A stretch of 42,697 nucleotides of DNA from Arcobacter sp. (GTDB taxonomy: Bacteria; Campylobacterota; Campylobacteria; Campylobacterales; Arcobacteraceae). The notes beneath the pieces are model-generated. The model did no database searches. It saw only the letters and a list, made by a program, of their open reading frames with translations, and was not told where the DNA came from. Location: NCBI GenBank assembly GCA_020048055.1, contig JAIFNA010000010.1:1-42697 (forward strand), read 5' to 3'. Each line of letters opens with the position of its first letter. Position 1 is the stretch's first letter. Positions 1 to 9,142 of this stretch are shown in pieces. A program made the translations under genes and the position numbers.

Positions 1-161
1 ACCATTAACAGTAGTTGTGTGTATAGAACATCTCTTTAAACTTTGGTAGAGACAAGCTCCCCTGTGTTTAAGGACGGGAATTATAATGGGTAGTTGCTTA
101 GAGGTTGCTTAATGTGTAAGGGAGATTTGGAAAGTTTTTAAAATATTTTATTATATTTTAA
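1..161. other. Gene-free GC-rich segment, possible structured RNA
   Basis: No open reading frame or RNA family is recognised here. The segment stands out by composition: positions 45-78 hold 19 G/C in 34 bases (56%), while intergenic DNA elsewhere in the window is mostly A/T. Short complementary tracts could nest: 39-45 (AAACTTT) with 131-137 (AAAGTTT), and 57-61 (CTCCC) with 120-124 (GGGAG). GC enrichment of non-coding DNA in an AT-rich genome is a common mark of structured RNA, so a partial small RNA gene running off the window start is possible. This is inference; strand and ends are unknown. Confidence 0.3.
93..111. repeat. Short tandem direct repeat GTTGCTTA x2
   Basis: The octamer GTTGCTTA occurs at 93-100 and again at 104-111, separated by GAG (period 11 bp). 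It lies within the GC-rich gene-free segment. It may be two halves of a structure, a protein-binding pair or chance. Confidence 0.5.
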
Positions 162-183
162 AAATCCCATATTTTAGGGATTT
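162..183 (-). terminator. Intrinsic terminator after mtnN
   Basis: Perfect 7-bp stem AAATCCC (162-168) / GGGATTT (177-183) with an 8-nt loop. Read on the minus strand it is followed by a run of T and then A/T-only DNA, the form of a Rho-independent terminator. It lies about 40 nt past the mtnN stop and would end the fabD-mtnN transcript. Confidence 0.75.
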
Positions 184-224
184 CTAATTTTATGATTTTA
201 ATAAGCAAGAGTTAATATTCTCAA

Positions 225-917
225 TTATTGAAGTTTTTTTATGATTTTAATTAAAAATTCTGCAGAATTTTTAGCACTTGTTTCCAAAAATGCATCAAAA
301 TTAAACCCAGCATCCATATCCGCTGTATCACTAATAGCTCTTAAAATTAAACATGGTACTTCCAAAGCATCACAAACAACTGCGACACTAGCACCTTCCA
401 TTTCTAAAGCATCTGCATTAAAAGTTTTTTCTATAAAAGCTTTTCTCATTTCATCGCAAACAAATTGATCACCTGTTGCAATAATCCCCTCTATTATAGA
501 GATATTATTCTCTTTTGCAACTTCCAATGCAATCTCTTTTAATTTTTTATCCGTATTAACATAGACATTTCCACCTGGAACATATCCATATGGATGACCA
601 AATGCTGTAATATCTAAATCGTGTTGTGAAAGTTGGTTTGCTACAATTAAGTCACCAATTTTTAATTTTGGATTTATACCGCCTGCAACTCCACTAAATA
701 ACAGTGCATCACAAGCAAATTTTTGAATCATTGTTGAAGCTGTTAAAGTTGAAAATACTTTTCCAATTTTACTGTATGCAATTACTACATCAAGTTCACC
801 AAATTTTGCTTCATAATATTTATTATTTGCATACTCAACAACATTTATATCTGTAAAATATTCTAATAAAGGGGTAATTTCTTCTTCCATTGCACCCATA
901 ATTGCTAATCTAGTCAT
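225..917 (-). CDS. mtnN: 5'-methylthioadenosine/S-adenosylhomocysteine nucleosidase
   Basis: A 230-residue nucleosidase (MTAN/Pfs) of the usual length. It hydrolyses the glycosidic bond of methylthioadenosine and S-adenosylhomocysteine, feeding methionine salvage and S-ribosylhomocysteine production. In Campylobacterota the same enzyme is known to cleave 6-amino-6-deoxyfutalosine in menaquinone synthesis. Visible motifs are the N-terminal GAMEEE with a catalytic Glu, the FSGVAGG loop, the EMEGA substrate-binding motif and the ISDTAD segment with the catalytic Asp. Its start overlaps the end of fabD by 8 nt, so the two are probably translationally coupled. It is the last gene of the run and is followed by a terminator. 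Confidence 0.96.
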   Translation of the reverse strand: MTRLAIMGAMEEEITPLLEYFTDINVVEYANNKYYEAKFGELDVVIAYSKIGKVFSTLTASTMIQKFACDALLFSGVAGGINPKLKIGDLIVANQLSQHDLDITAFGHPYGYVPGGNVYVNTDKKLKEIALEVAKENNISIIEGIIATGDQFVCDEMRKAFIEKTFNADALEMEGASVAVVCDALEVPCLILRAISDTADMDAGFNFDAFLETSAKNSAEFLIKIIKKLQ

Positions 918-1839
918 TTAAAACTTCTAAAACTTCTTCTAAGGTTTTTATATCGCTAACATTATATGTTGGGACACTTACCCCTTTTTTATTCAAACCT
1001 TTTAATACATTTCCATTCCCAAACTCTATAAACATATCAACTTTATCCATTGTTTCTTGAATTGATTGCTTATATAATACTGGCATTATCAATTGACTTG
1101 ACAATAATGAAACCGCTTCATCTTTTGTATTATATGGTTTTGTTGTTACATTTGATATTACTGGAACTTCAAAAGTATCATTCATTTTTTCTAAATATGG
1201 TACAAGTTTTGCAATTGCTGATTCTAAAATTGGACAATGGCTAGCAACACTCATTGGTAAAACTATCGCTCTTTTGGCACCTGCTTCTTTAAATGTATCT
1301 ACAAGAGATTCTAGGTCACTTTTGCTACCAGCTAATACAACCTGTCCATCACTATTATAATTTGCAGCCCAAACTTTTTTTCCTTTCTCTCTCTCTTGCG
1401 CACATAAAGCCTCAACTGCATCGTCTTCCATGCCCAAAAGCGCCATCATTCCAGCACCTATTCCATCACAAGCTTCACTCATAAACTCACCTCTTTTGTG
1501 TGTAAGTTCAATAGCATCAAGAAAGTCAATACCGCCCGCAGCACATATGGCTGAAATTTCCCCAAGAGAATGTCCCAATACAAATTCAGGTTTAATATCT
1601 ATTTTTGATTTAAAAATTTCAAATGCTATCATGCTCACAAGTAAAATTGCTGGTTGTGTAAATTGTGTTTTATTTATCTCATCATTTTCTTCAAACATCA
1701 ATTTTTCAAAATCGACATCTATTTTGTTACTAGCTTGTTTGATTAATGATTTTGCCAATTCGCTATTTGTATAAAAATCTTTACCCATTCCAACAGACTG
1801 ACTTCCTTGACCTGGAAATATAAAACCTACTTTTTTCAT
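910..1839 (-). CDS. fabD: Malonyl-CoA:ACP transacylase
   Basis: A 309-residue FabD that moves malonyl groups from CoA to acyl carrier protein, the entry step of type II fatty acid synthesis in the cytoplasm. The N-terminal FPGQGSQ motif, the GHSLGE nucleophile elbow (catalytic Ser) and the SVASHCP segment with the catalytic His are all present. The ATG at 1839 follows an AAAGGT ribosome-binding site. It lies downstream of the slyD terminator, so it probably has its own promoter in the roughly 50 nt between terminator and start; I could not pick a convincing -10 there. Confidence 0.97.
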   Translation of the reverse strand: MKKVGFIFPGQGSQSVGMGKDFYTNSELAKSLIKQASNKIDVDFEKLMFEENDEINKTQFTQPAILLVSMIAFEIFKSKIDIKPEFVLGHSLGEISAICAAGGIDFLDAIELTHKRGEFMSEACDGIGAGMMALLGMEDDAVEALCAQEREKGKKVWAANYNSDGQVVLAGSKSDLESLVDTFKEAGAKRAIVLPMSVASHCPILESAIAKLVPYLEKMNDTFEVPVISNVTTKPYNTKDEAVSLLSSQLIMPVLYKQSIQETMDKVDMFIEFGNGNVLKGLNKKGVSVPTYNVSDIKTLEEVLEVLND

Positions 1840-1891
1840 TTATTACCTTTTATTTAAATTATTTTCTCTTATTTCTACCATTAAAATTAGA

Positions 1892-1924
1892 AAAACTCCT
1901 ATTTCAAATTGAAACAGGAGTTTT
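1892..1924 (-). terminator. Intrinsic terminator after slyD
   Basis: Nine-bp arms AAAACTCCT (1892-1900) and AGGAGTTTT (1916-1924), with an additional inner TTTC/GAAA pairing. On the minus strand a T-run follows. It sits 24 nt after the slyD stop and would close the long atp-tol-slyD transcript before fabD. Confidence 0.85.
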
Positions 1925-1947
1925 AAATCTATAAATATTTGTAAAAA

Positions 1948-2556
1948 TTAACTATTTTTGCAACCATGACCGTCATGCCCACCACAACATTCATGCTCTT
2001 CGCCGTGCTTTTCACCCTCACAACACTCAACTTCTTTATGGCTATGAGAATGTGACCCGCATGATCCTCCACCACAACAACCACCGCTAGACATTCCGCC
2101 GACTATTCCAGTAGCAAGCTCTTCATCAGTTGCAACCCTAGTTCCCATAACAGTAATTGTAAATACTAGTGTTTTTCCTGCTAAAGGGTGGTTGTAATCT
2201 ATTGTAACCTCCTCATCATCAAATGATTTAACAACCACTTGTACAGTCTGACCATCATCGCCACTACCATAAAGAACCATGCCATTATGTAATTCAATTC
2301 CAGCAAATTGCTCTTTGGGTAATGATTGAACAGCCTCATCATTGTACTCTCCATATGCTTCTGCTGGACTTACTGTAATTTCGTGAATTTTATTTGTTTC
2401 CAACCCTATCATTTGGGTTTCAAGACCTGGAATAATATGCCCCATTCCCATAATGAATTCTAGAGGATCATTTCCAACATTACTATCAATTACCTCTTTA
2501 GTTTCTGCATCAATCAACTGATACTCCATAGCAACTACATCATTTAACTTAATCAT
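1948..2556 (-). CDS. slyD: FKBP-type peptidyl-prolyl isomerase SlyD with metal-binding tail
   Basis: A 202-residue SlyD. Residues 1-70 and 130-150 form the FKBP fold (GMGHIIPGLE, AYGEYND), with the insert-in-flap chaperone domain between. From residue 160 the tail is packed with metal ligands: 8 Cys and 7 His in about 40 residues, including CC pairs and alternating His. SlyD is a cytoplasmic prolyl isomerase and chaperone; in other bacteria the His/Cys tail binds Ni(II) and helps hydrogenase maturation. The ATG abuts the preceding stop (TAAATG), so it is co-translated with the Tol-Pal coordinator gene, an arrangement also found in Campylobacter. Function as a prolyl isomerase is secure; the nickel role is by family. 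Confidence 0.95.
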   Translation of the reverse strand: MIKLNDVVAMEYQLIDAETKEVIDSNVGNDPLEFIMGMGHIIPGLETQMIGLETNKIHEITVSPAEAYGEYNDEAVQSLPKEQFAGIELHNGMVLYGSGDDGQTVQVVVKSFDDEEVTIDYNHPLAGKTLVFTITVMGTRVATDEELATGIVGGMSSGGCCGGGSCGSHSHSHKEVECCEGEKHGEEHECCGGHDGHGCKNS

Positions 2557-3657
2557 TTATTTTTCCTTTTTTTTAGTTTTTATCTTTTTGGAAGCTTCTT
2601 TTGCCTCATCTGTATCTGGATATATATCTATAATTGTTGTATAAAAATTCATCGCATTATCTTTTTCATTTAAGCTATCAAAACATAAGGCACTATGTAA
2701 AAGTAAGGTAGGAATATAGGGTGCTTTATCATCAGAAATCATACTTTGCTTATAAAATTGTATAGCCTCCTTGTATAGTCTTTTATTAAATTTGATCTCG
2801 CCCAAATAAAAATTAGTTTCTGCAACTTTATACTTTTGCTCCAAAAGATTTTCTAGTACAGGTAAGGCTTTTGTAAAATACCTAGTCTTAACTAACTCAA
2901 TTGCTTTATCATGCGATTCTTTGTTTTGAGTTTTTTTATCAGTTTCCTTACCTAGACTATCAGAAGAACTTTTTTCATTTTTTTCTAACTTTTCAATCTT
3001 CTCAGACTTATCAATTTTTGAAATTTTTTCTACTTTTTCAACTGCTTTTGACACAGCTAGCTGGCTTACTTTATTGTTTGACTTATTAACAAAAGAAACA
3101 AGTTCGTCAAACTCTGATTTTTTAATGTAATCAGAATTAATCTTATTCATGATAGCTACAAGTTTAATATTTGATTCTTCCAAGATTTTATTATTTTGTT
3201 TTTGTGCCAAAATAAATGCGTCAAGTTTTTTGTCCAAAAGTTCCAATTTACTAATTGCTGAATCTACCCTATTTGATACAATAATATTTTGCTCTTCAAT
3301 TTTTGCTTCATTATTTTTAACATTTAGTTTAGTATTGTTATATTTTTTACTATCAGATTCTATAATTGTTCCAATACCCTCTATCTTTTGAAACAACTCA
3401 TCTTGTTTAAAATTTAAAGCATCAATTTTTATCGATAATGAGTTTATTTTTTCACTTTGAGAAGATGATAAAGAATCAACTTTGGATGATAAAGTATTTA
3501 TTTTATCATTATTTGCAACAGACATTTTTTCCGCCTTAGTTAAGCCATATGGAGTTTTATTGTCTGTGTTTCCTGCATCAAATACTGAAACCTCTTGTCC
3601 ATTTAAAGCCAAAACAAAAAGAGAAGCTACCAGTGAATATTTCATATTTCGTTTCAT
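2557..3657 (-). CDS. cpoB: Tol-Pal coordinator CpoB/YbgF-like TPR protein
   Basis: A 366-residue periplasmic protein with an N-terminal signal peptide (about residues 1-20), a long heptad-rich coiled-coil region (about 40-200), a Lys/Glu-rich low-complexity linker (about 205-245) and C-terminal TPR units (about 250-360) typical of YbgF. In E. coli, CpoB links the Tol machine to peptidoglycan synthesis by PBP1B. It is longer than the roughly 260-residue E. coli protein because the coiled coil and linker are expanded. It begins 2 nt after pal, the standard place for this gene. Assignment rests on position plus architecture; sequence identity with E. coli is likely low. Confidence 0.85.
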   Translation of the reverse strand: MKRNMKYSLVASLFVLALNGQEVSVFDAGNTDNKTPYGLTKAEKMSVANNDKINTLSSKVDSLSSSQSEKINSLSIKIDALNFKQDELFQKIEGIGTIIESDSKKYNNTKLNVKNNEAKIEEQNIIVSNRVDSAISKLELLDKKLDAFILAQKQNNKILEESNIKLVAIMNKINSDYIKKSEFDELVSFVNKSNNKVSQLAVSKAVEKVEKISKIDKSEKIEKLEKNEKSSSDSLGKETDKKTQNKESHDKAIELVKTRYFTKALPVLENLLEQKYKVAETNFYLGEIKFNKRLYKEAIQFYKQSMISDDKAPYIPTLLLHSALCFDSLNEKDNAMNFYTTIIDIYPDTDEAKEASKKIKTKKKEK

Positions 3658-3659
3658 AA

Positions 3660-4295
3660 TTAAGGTACCAAATAATGATCTACGCGTCGGTTTTTAGCCC
3701 AACACTCAGCCGTTTGTTCTTTGCAAATTGGGTTACTTTCACCATAGCTTAAAGTTACAATTCTATCAGAAGAAATGCCTCTATTTATTAAGTCGTTTTT
3801 AACAACGCTTGTTCTTTTTAAACTTAATGCGTAATTGTATTCGTCTGTTCCCCACTCATCACAATTGCCCTCTAGTTTAATTTTAAAACTACTATCTTTT
3901 TTGGATACATTGTTGATTTTAAATGAATTGTCTGCTGAAATTTGTAAATTTTCTTCAGTTAGTGTAAACATATCAAAATCAAAATGGATTGATTTTAAAA
4001 CTACATCTTCACCATTGATTTTACTTGTTGTTGTGTTGTATAAGTTATCCACAACCTTACTGTTTTGATTCTGTCCATCTGTAATTGTGGAAACAATATT
4101 GTCACCCATTTCGTCATGATCAGATTTTGGCGTTTTTGTATCATTAAAACTACCAATTAAATTATCTTTTTCATTAAAAATTTGTTGTTTAGCAGGATCA
4201 TTTTTAAATGCTACCACCTCTTTTTTTGTCGAGCAACCACTAATCACAAATGATGCAGAGATTACAAGAAATATATTCACCCATTTTAAACCCAT
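3660..4295 (-). CDS. pal: Peptidoglycan-associated lipoprotein Pal
   Basis: A 211-residue outer-membrane lipoprotein. The signal peptide ends in a lipobox (ISGC, Cys about residue 21), followed by a flexible linker to about residue 100 and an OmpA-like peptidoglycan-binding domain (IHFDFD, then LEGNCDEWGT, then KNRRVDHYL). It tethers the outer membrane to peptidoglycan and is moved to division sites by TolQRAB. The AAAGGAG ribosome-binding site and ATG are well placed. A 55-nt gap to tolB, the largest inside the tol cluster, contains a perfect 14-bp palindrome at 4328-4341 and could hold an internal promoter. Confidence 0.95.
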   Translation of the reverse strand: MGLKWVNIFLVISASFVISGCSTKKEVVAFKNDPAKQQIFNEKDNLIGSFNDTKTPKSDHDEMGDNIVSTITDGQNQNSKVVDNLYNTTTSKINGEDVVLKSIHFDFDMFTLTEENLQISADNSFKINNVSKKDSSFKIKLEGNCDEWGTDEYNYALSLKRTSVVKNDLINRGISSDRIVTLSYGESNPICKEQTAECWAKNRRVDHYLVP

Positions 4296-4327
4296 ATCTA
4301 CTCCTTTAATTTATAATTGTACAATAC

Positions 4328-4341
4328 AAAACTTAAGTTTT
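4328..4341. repeat. 14-bp perfect palindrome between tolB and pal
   Basis: AAAACTTAAGTTTT reads the same on both strands. It lies in the 55-nt tolB-pal gap, about 30 nt before the pal start. It is too short to terminate on its own and has no poly-T. It could be a binding site near an internal promoter or an RNA-processing element. Confidence 0.4.
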
Positions 4342-4350
4342 ATAGCCACT

Positions 4351-5607
4351 CTACCAATCCAGCGATTGTAATTTACCACTTTTTAGAGGGAACAGAAAAC
4401 TCTTATTGTAATTTAATCTGATAACCCCAAGCGAACTATTTCCTTTGATATTTTTCAAAAATAACAAAGATTCTCCGTCTGATGAAAATTTAGGAAATTG
4501 ATTTATACCTTGTGTTGTCAACTTCTTCAATGAATCATTCTGAGTTGATATAAGATATAAATTAAATTCATTTCCACTATCTCGTCCAGAATAAACAATA
4601 GAATTATTAAATGTACTAACTTGACTATTATTATTTCCTTGAAAAACAAGTCTTTCAATATTTCCATCCTCAATATTAATTGAAAAAATATTTGGTTTAC
4701 CAAGTCTATCCGAAACAAACACAATAGATTTTTCCGAAGACAAAAAATTTGCCCCTACATCAATTCCAGAATATTTTGTAATTCTTGTTGATTTTTTAGT
4801 ATTTAAATCGTATAAATATATATCTGGCTGCCCATCCGGAGCCATTGTTAAAAGCAATTTTGTGCCATCTTTACTAACATCAGAACATACCATCATCCCA
4901 TCAGACTTAATAATCTTTTCGGATGTTTTACCATATAAGTCTTGCTTAATCAAAGTTGGATAAAGGCTGTCATAAGTAGTATAGTAAAAACTTTTTTGTG
5001 AATTATTAGCCCATTTTGGGAAAATATTTAATCCGCCAGATACCACAACTTTTTGATAAGACAGTGTGTAATCAGCAACTATAATTTCACTCTTTTTTGA
5101 ATTTACATATTTTGAAAATATAATAAATCTATCCATCCAATCAATCGATGGAGCATTAAGATCTTTATTAATACCAATTGCCATCCTATGAGCCAAAAAT
5201 GGGTATCTTTGAATATCCGATACAGAATATGTCACCTTCTTTTTTGATGTTTTTGTATTAATATCATTAAGAATAACCTCTACAACTAAGCTATTGGTTG
5301 TTGCCTTTTTAATTTCAAAGAAGATTACAATATCATTATTTTTAAAATTGTTTGATTCAAAATCAATCTTAGTGTCTATATTTTGATGTTTAATGTCATT
5401 CGATTCGATATTAAAATGCCCACTAACTGTAAGGTCATTTTCAAAAACTTGCTTAATCTTCTCACTCAAAACATTATCTACACTATTTTCAGTTGGAACA
5501 ATGATTGTTTTTGGGATTACATTACTTTTTCTTACAATATCAATCTCTGCATCAACTGCGCCGAGGGAATTAATAAGCAACAATACCAATAATAATACTT
5601 TCAACAT
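4351..5607 (-). CDS. tolB: Tol-Pal system beta-propeller protein TolB
   Basis: A 418-residue periplasmic protein of normal TolB length. A signal peptide occupies about residues 1-20, then an N-terminal alpha/beta domain (about 20-160), then a six-bladed beta-propeller built of PD40-type repeats with recurring SKDGTKLL, PDIYLYDLNT, FVSDRLGKPNI and SSDGESLLF segments. TolB binds Pal and is released by TolA, recycling Pal to the septum. The start has an AAAAGGAG ribosome-binding site. It lies 19 nt after the TolA-like gene. Confidence 0.95.
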   Translation of the reverse strand: MLKVLLLVLLLINSLGAVDAEIDIVRKSNVIPKTIIVPTENSVDNVLSEKIKQVFENDLTVSGHFNIESNDIKHQNIDTKIDFESNNFKNNDIVIFFEIKKATTNSLVVEVILNDINTKTSKKKVTYSVSDIQRYPFLAHRMAIGINKDLNAPSIDWMDRFIIFSKYVNSKKSEIIVADYTLSYQKVVVSGGLNIFPKWANNSQKSFYYTTYDSLYPTLIKQDLYGKTSEKIIKSDGMMVCSDVSKDGTKLLLTMAPDGQPDIYLYDLNTKKSTRITKYSGIDVGANFLSSEKSIVFVSDRLGKPNIFSINIEDGNIERLVFQGNNNSQVSTFNNSIVYSGRDSGNEFNLYLISTQNDSLKKLTTQGINQFPKFSSDGESLLFLKNIKGNSSLGVIRLNYNKSFLFPLKSGKLQSLDW

Positions 5608-5626
5608 CTGAACTCCTTTTATATAA

Positions 5627-6382
5627 TTATTCTTTATTGGGCATAAAATTAATTTTAATCGTTTTAGTTAATTTATCTGGGGGGATTGGATAAATTTCAG
5701 CTGTTTGATTTTTTAAAAATTGCCTTATTGCTTCATCAACTTTTACATTTCCTGAAACATTTAGCATGCTAAAAGTAAAATTGCCTACACTATTAATTGT
5801 AACATTTGCGGAGACGAAATACTTTATATCTGTTGAGAACGGGTGATGATACCATCTTGTTAATATCATTTTATTTATTTTTGCATAATACGAATCAAAA
5901 TTTCCTTGGGCTTGACTGCTCTTATTTGAAGTATCACTAATAGAAGGTGATTTAAAATCAACAAGCTTAGAAATTGCGAATTCCCCTGAAGACTTTTCTT
6001 TGATTAATTTTGATTCAAATCTTTCATTAGGTTGCATTGATTGCGGAATATTTTCATTTGTAGTTTGCTTATCATTATTTTTTAAAGTATTGCCACTAAT
6101 TTTTGAAAATAAATTTTTAACAGCATCTTTATTAATCTCTTTTAGTTCAGAAATTTGTTCTTTTGTAACTTGCTCTGGCGTAATATTTTGCTCATTATTG
6201 CTATTAGAACTTTTTTCCTCAGCTTCAATTCGCTGATCAAGATCAATAACAATTTCGCTTTTTATTTTTTGCGGTTCATTTTGAGTGTCATATGAGATAT
6301 AAAAAAATACACCAAGCACAATCATTAAGTAGGTTGCTATTGATACTACAATAGAGACTAAAAATATAAATCTAGACTCCAT
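5627..6382 (-). CDS. tolA: TolA/TonB-family energy transducer
   Basis: A 251-residue protein with one N-terminal transmembrane helix (about 7-30), an acidic and Asn/Gln-rich periplasmic stalk (about 40-160) and a TonB/TolA C-terminal domain (about 165-250; YYAKINKMILTRW start, IKINF end). It carries proton-motive energy from TolQR across the periplasm to TolB/Pal. Position between tolR and tolB makes TolA the best call; the stalk lacks the Ala/Lys-rich helix of E. coli TolA and the protein is much shorter. Its start overlaps tolR by 11 nt. In some Campylobacter annotations this position is labelled TonB-like. Confidence 0.85.
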   Translation of the reverse strand: MESRFIFLVSIVVSIATYLMIVLGVFFYISYDTQNEPQKIKSEIVIDLDQRIEAEEKSSNSNNEQNITPEQVTKEQISELKEINKDAVKNLFSKISGNTLKNNDKQTTNENIPQSMQPNERFESKLIKEKSSGEFAISKLVDFKSPSISDTSNKSSQAQGNFDSYYAKINKMILTRWYHHPFSTDIKYFVSANVTINSVGNFTFSMLNVSGNVKVDEAIRQFLKNQTAEIYPIPPDKLTKTIKINFMPNKE

Positions 6383-6764
6383 CTGTAATTAATGAAACCT
6401 TGTAAAAACCAGCATCTTTTATAACCTTTAGTGTATTCATAACATCATTATAAAGCAAATTTTTATCGGCACGAATTTGTATCTGCGTCTCTTTATTTGT
6501 ATTTCCCATAAGTGATTTAAAACTATTCTGAAATACAATAAAGCTGTATTGCTTACCTTCAAAATCAACAATTTTATCGTTTCTGATAGAAATTTTAATA
6601 TTTTGTATATTTGAAATTTCTGTTTTGGCACTACCATTTGGTAATTTTAAATTCTCTTCATATTCCATTGTTGGAGCTGTTATCATAAGGATAGCCAATA
6701 AAACCAACATTACATCAACAAGTGGTGTAATGTTTAATTCTGGCTTTTGATTAAAATCATACAA
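6372..6764 (-). CDS. tolR: ExbD/TolR biopolymer transport protein
   Basis: A 130-residue inner-membrane protein with one transmembrane helix (about 11-31) and a periplasmic dimerisation domain. The conserved Asp of the helix (PLVDVML, D17) is the proton-carrying residue of TolR/ExbD. The start is TTG at 6764, supported by AGGAG six nt upstream, which lies inside the last codons of tolQ. With TolQ it forms the proton-driven motor. Placement in a tol cluster favours TolR over ExbD. Confidence 0.92.
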   Translation of the reverse strand: MYDFNQKPELNITPLVDVMLVLLAILMITAPTMEYEENLKLPNGSAKTEISNIQNIKISIRNDKIVDFEGKQYSFIVFQNSFKSLMGNTNKETQIQIRADKNLLYNDVMNTLKVIKDAGFYKVSLITDGV

Positions 6765-6766
6765 TT

Positions 6767-7330
6767 TTAGCTCCTAGCTAAAACAATATTTATTTGGGAC
6801 TTAACATAAGTATTTAATATGTAAATCTTTCGGTTAAGAATTTGATGAAAGGTATACGCCAATATTGCAACCAATATTCCAGCTGCAGTAGCAACGAGTG
6901 CTTCACTTATTAGTGGAGCTATTAAACTGAAACTAACTTTATCAACATTTTTAAAACTTGAAAATGACTCTAAAATACCTACAACGGTTCCAAAAAGTCC
7001 AATAAATGGAGCCGTTGAAGCTATTATAGACTGCCATGAAAGCCCAGAGCTAGCATCTCTGATAACTGATATTTCGTAAACATCCAGCATCTCGCTTGTA
7101 CTATCTTTCAATTCTATATATGTACCTAGTGTTGATAATGGGTTAATTTTAGAATTATTTTTCATTAAAGAAGAAAGAGAATGAAATTCTTTTTTTATTG
7201 AGTCATTAAGGGATAATAATTTATATGTAAAAATCCATAAACTTAACATAAAATATAGAGACAATAGAGCTAAAACTAATAAAGTAATAGCCGAACTGTG
7301 CTCTAAATATTTTGAAGCTATTTCAAGCAT
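6767..7330 (-). CDS. tolQ: TolQ/ExbB proton channel protein
   Basis: A 187-residue MotA/TolQ/ExbB family protein with three transmembrane segments: about 14-36, 97-122 and 137-163, the last two forming the conserved channel region (GLFGTVVGI, LVATAAGILVAI). It is shorter than E. coli TolQ (about 230) but typical of Campylobacterota. It starts only 4 nt after the ATP synthase epsilon gene, so production and use of proton motive force are placed on one transcript. No strong ribosome-binding site is visible, suggesting coupling to atpC. Confidence 0.93.
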   Translation of the reverse strand: MLEIASKYLEHSSAITLLVLALLSLYFMLSLWIFTYKLLSLNDSIKKEFHSLSSLMKNNSKINPLSTLGTYIELKDSTSEMLDVYEISVIRDASSGLSWQSIIASTAPFIGLFGTVVGILESFSSFKNVDKVSFSLIAPLISEALVATAAGILVAILAYTFHQILNRKIYILNTYVKSQINIVLARS

Positions 7331-7334
7331 ATAA

Positions 7335-7718
7335 CTACTTAAAAGATGCTATTTTAGCTTCAACTGCAGCCATAGATACAGAAGCATCTTGAACAGAATT
7401 AACTAAATTTTTCGCTTCTTCTATTTTATCAGCCAAACCAGATGTGTCGTTTGAATTTAATGATACTGCACCATCAACTAAAACATCTACACTTGTTTCA
7501 CTAATTTTTGCATAACCCCAATTGATAGCTATTGCATCAGTTGTATCATCAAGATTTAAAATCTCAATAACACCAACAGTTAATGGCGAAACCAACAATG
7601 AGTGATTTGGTAAAACACCAAATTCACCATCTTTACCAGGTAACACTACAGATTTAACTTCATTTGAAACTATCTCACCTGTTGGTGTTACAATTGATAA
7701 TCTAATTGTATTATCCAT
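7335..7718 (-). CDS. atpC: ATP synthase epsilon subunit
   Basis: A 127-residue F1 epsilon subunit. The N-terminal beta-sandwich (about 1-85; VVLPGKDGEFGVLPNH) is followed by a C-terminal helical region (about 90-127) that in the family regulates rotation. It is a part of the central stalk with gamma. Its length is near the usual 130-140. It follows atpD by 15 nt with an AAAGGT ribosome-binding site. Confidence 0.97.
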   Translation of the reverse strand: MDNTIRLSIVTPTGEIVSNEVKSVVLPGKDGEFGVLPNHSLLVSPLTVGVIEILNLDDTTDAIAINWGYAKISETSVDVLVDGAVSLNSNDTSGLADKIEEAKNLVNSVQDASVSMAAVEAKIASFK

Positions 7719-7733
7719 TTTTTACCTTTTAGC

Positions 7734-9134
<1,401 letters not shown>

Positions 9135-9142
9135 CTAATTTA

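Noticed and set aside
45-137. Possible RNase P RNA fragment (GGGTAG..TGCTTAGAG resembles a type A segment)
   Set aside because: The neighbouring conserved elements (ACCAAATA-like stretch, ACAGAACCCGGCTTA-like 3' core) are missing, so the likeness is too short to call.
5627-7330. Naming the cluster TonB-ExbB-ExbD (siderophore uptake)
   Set aside because: Direct continuation into tolB, pal and cpoB makes it the Tol-Pal motor; no receptor or iron gene is near.
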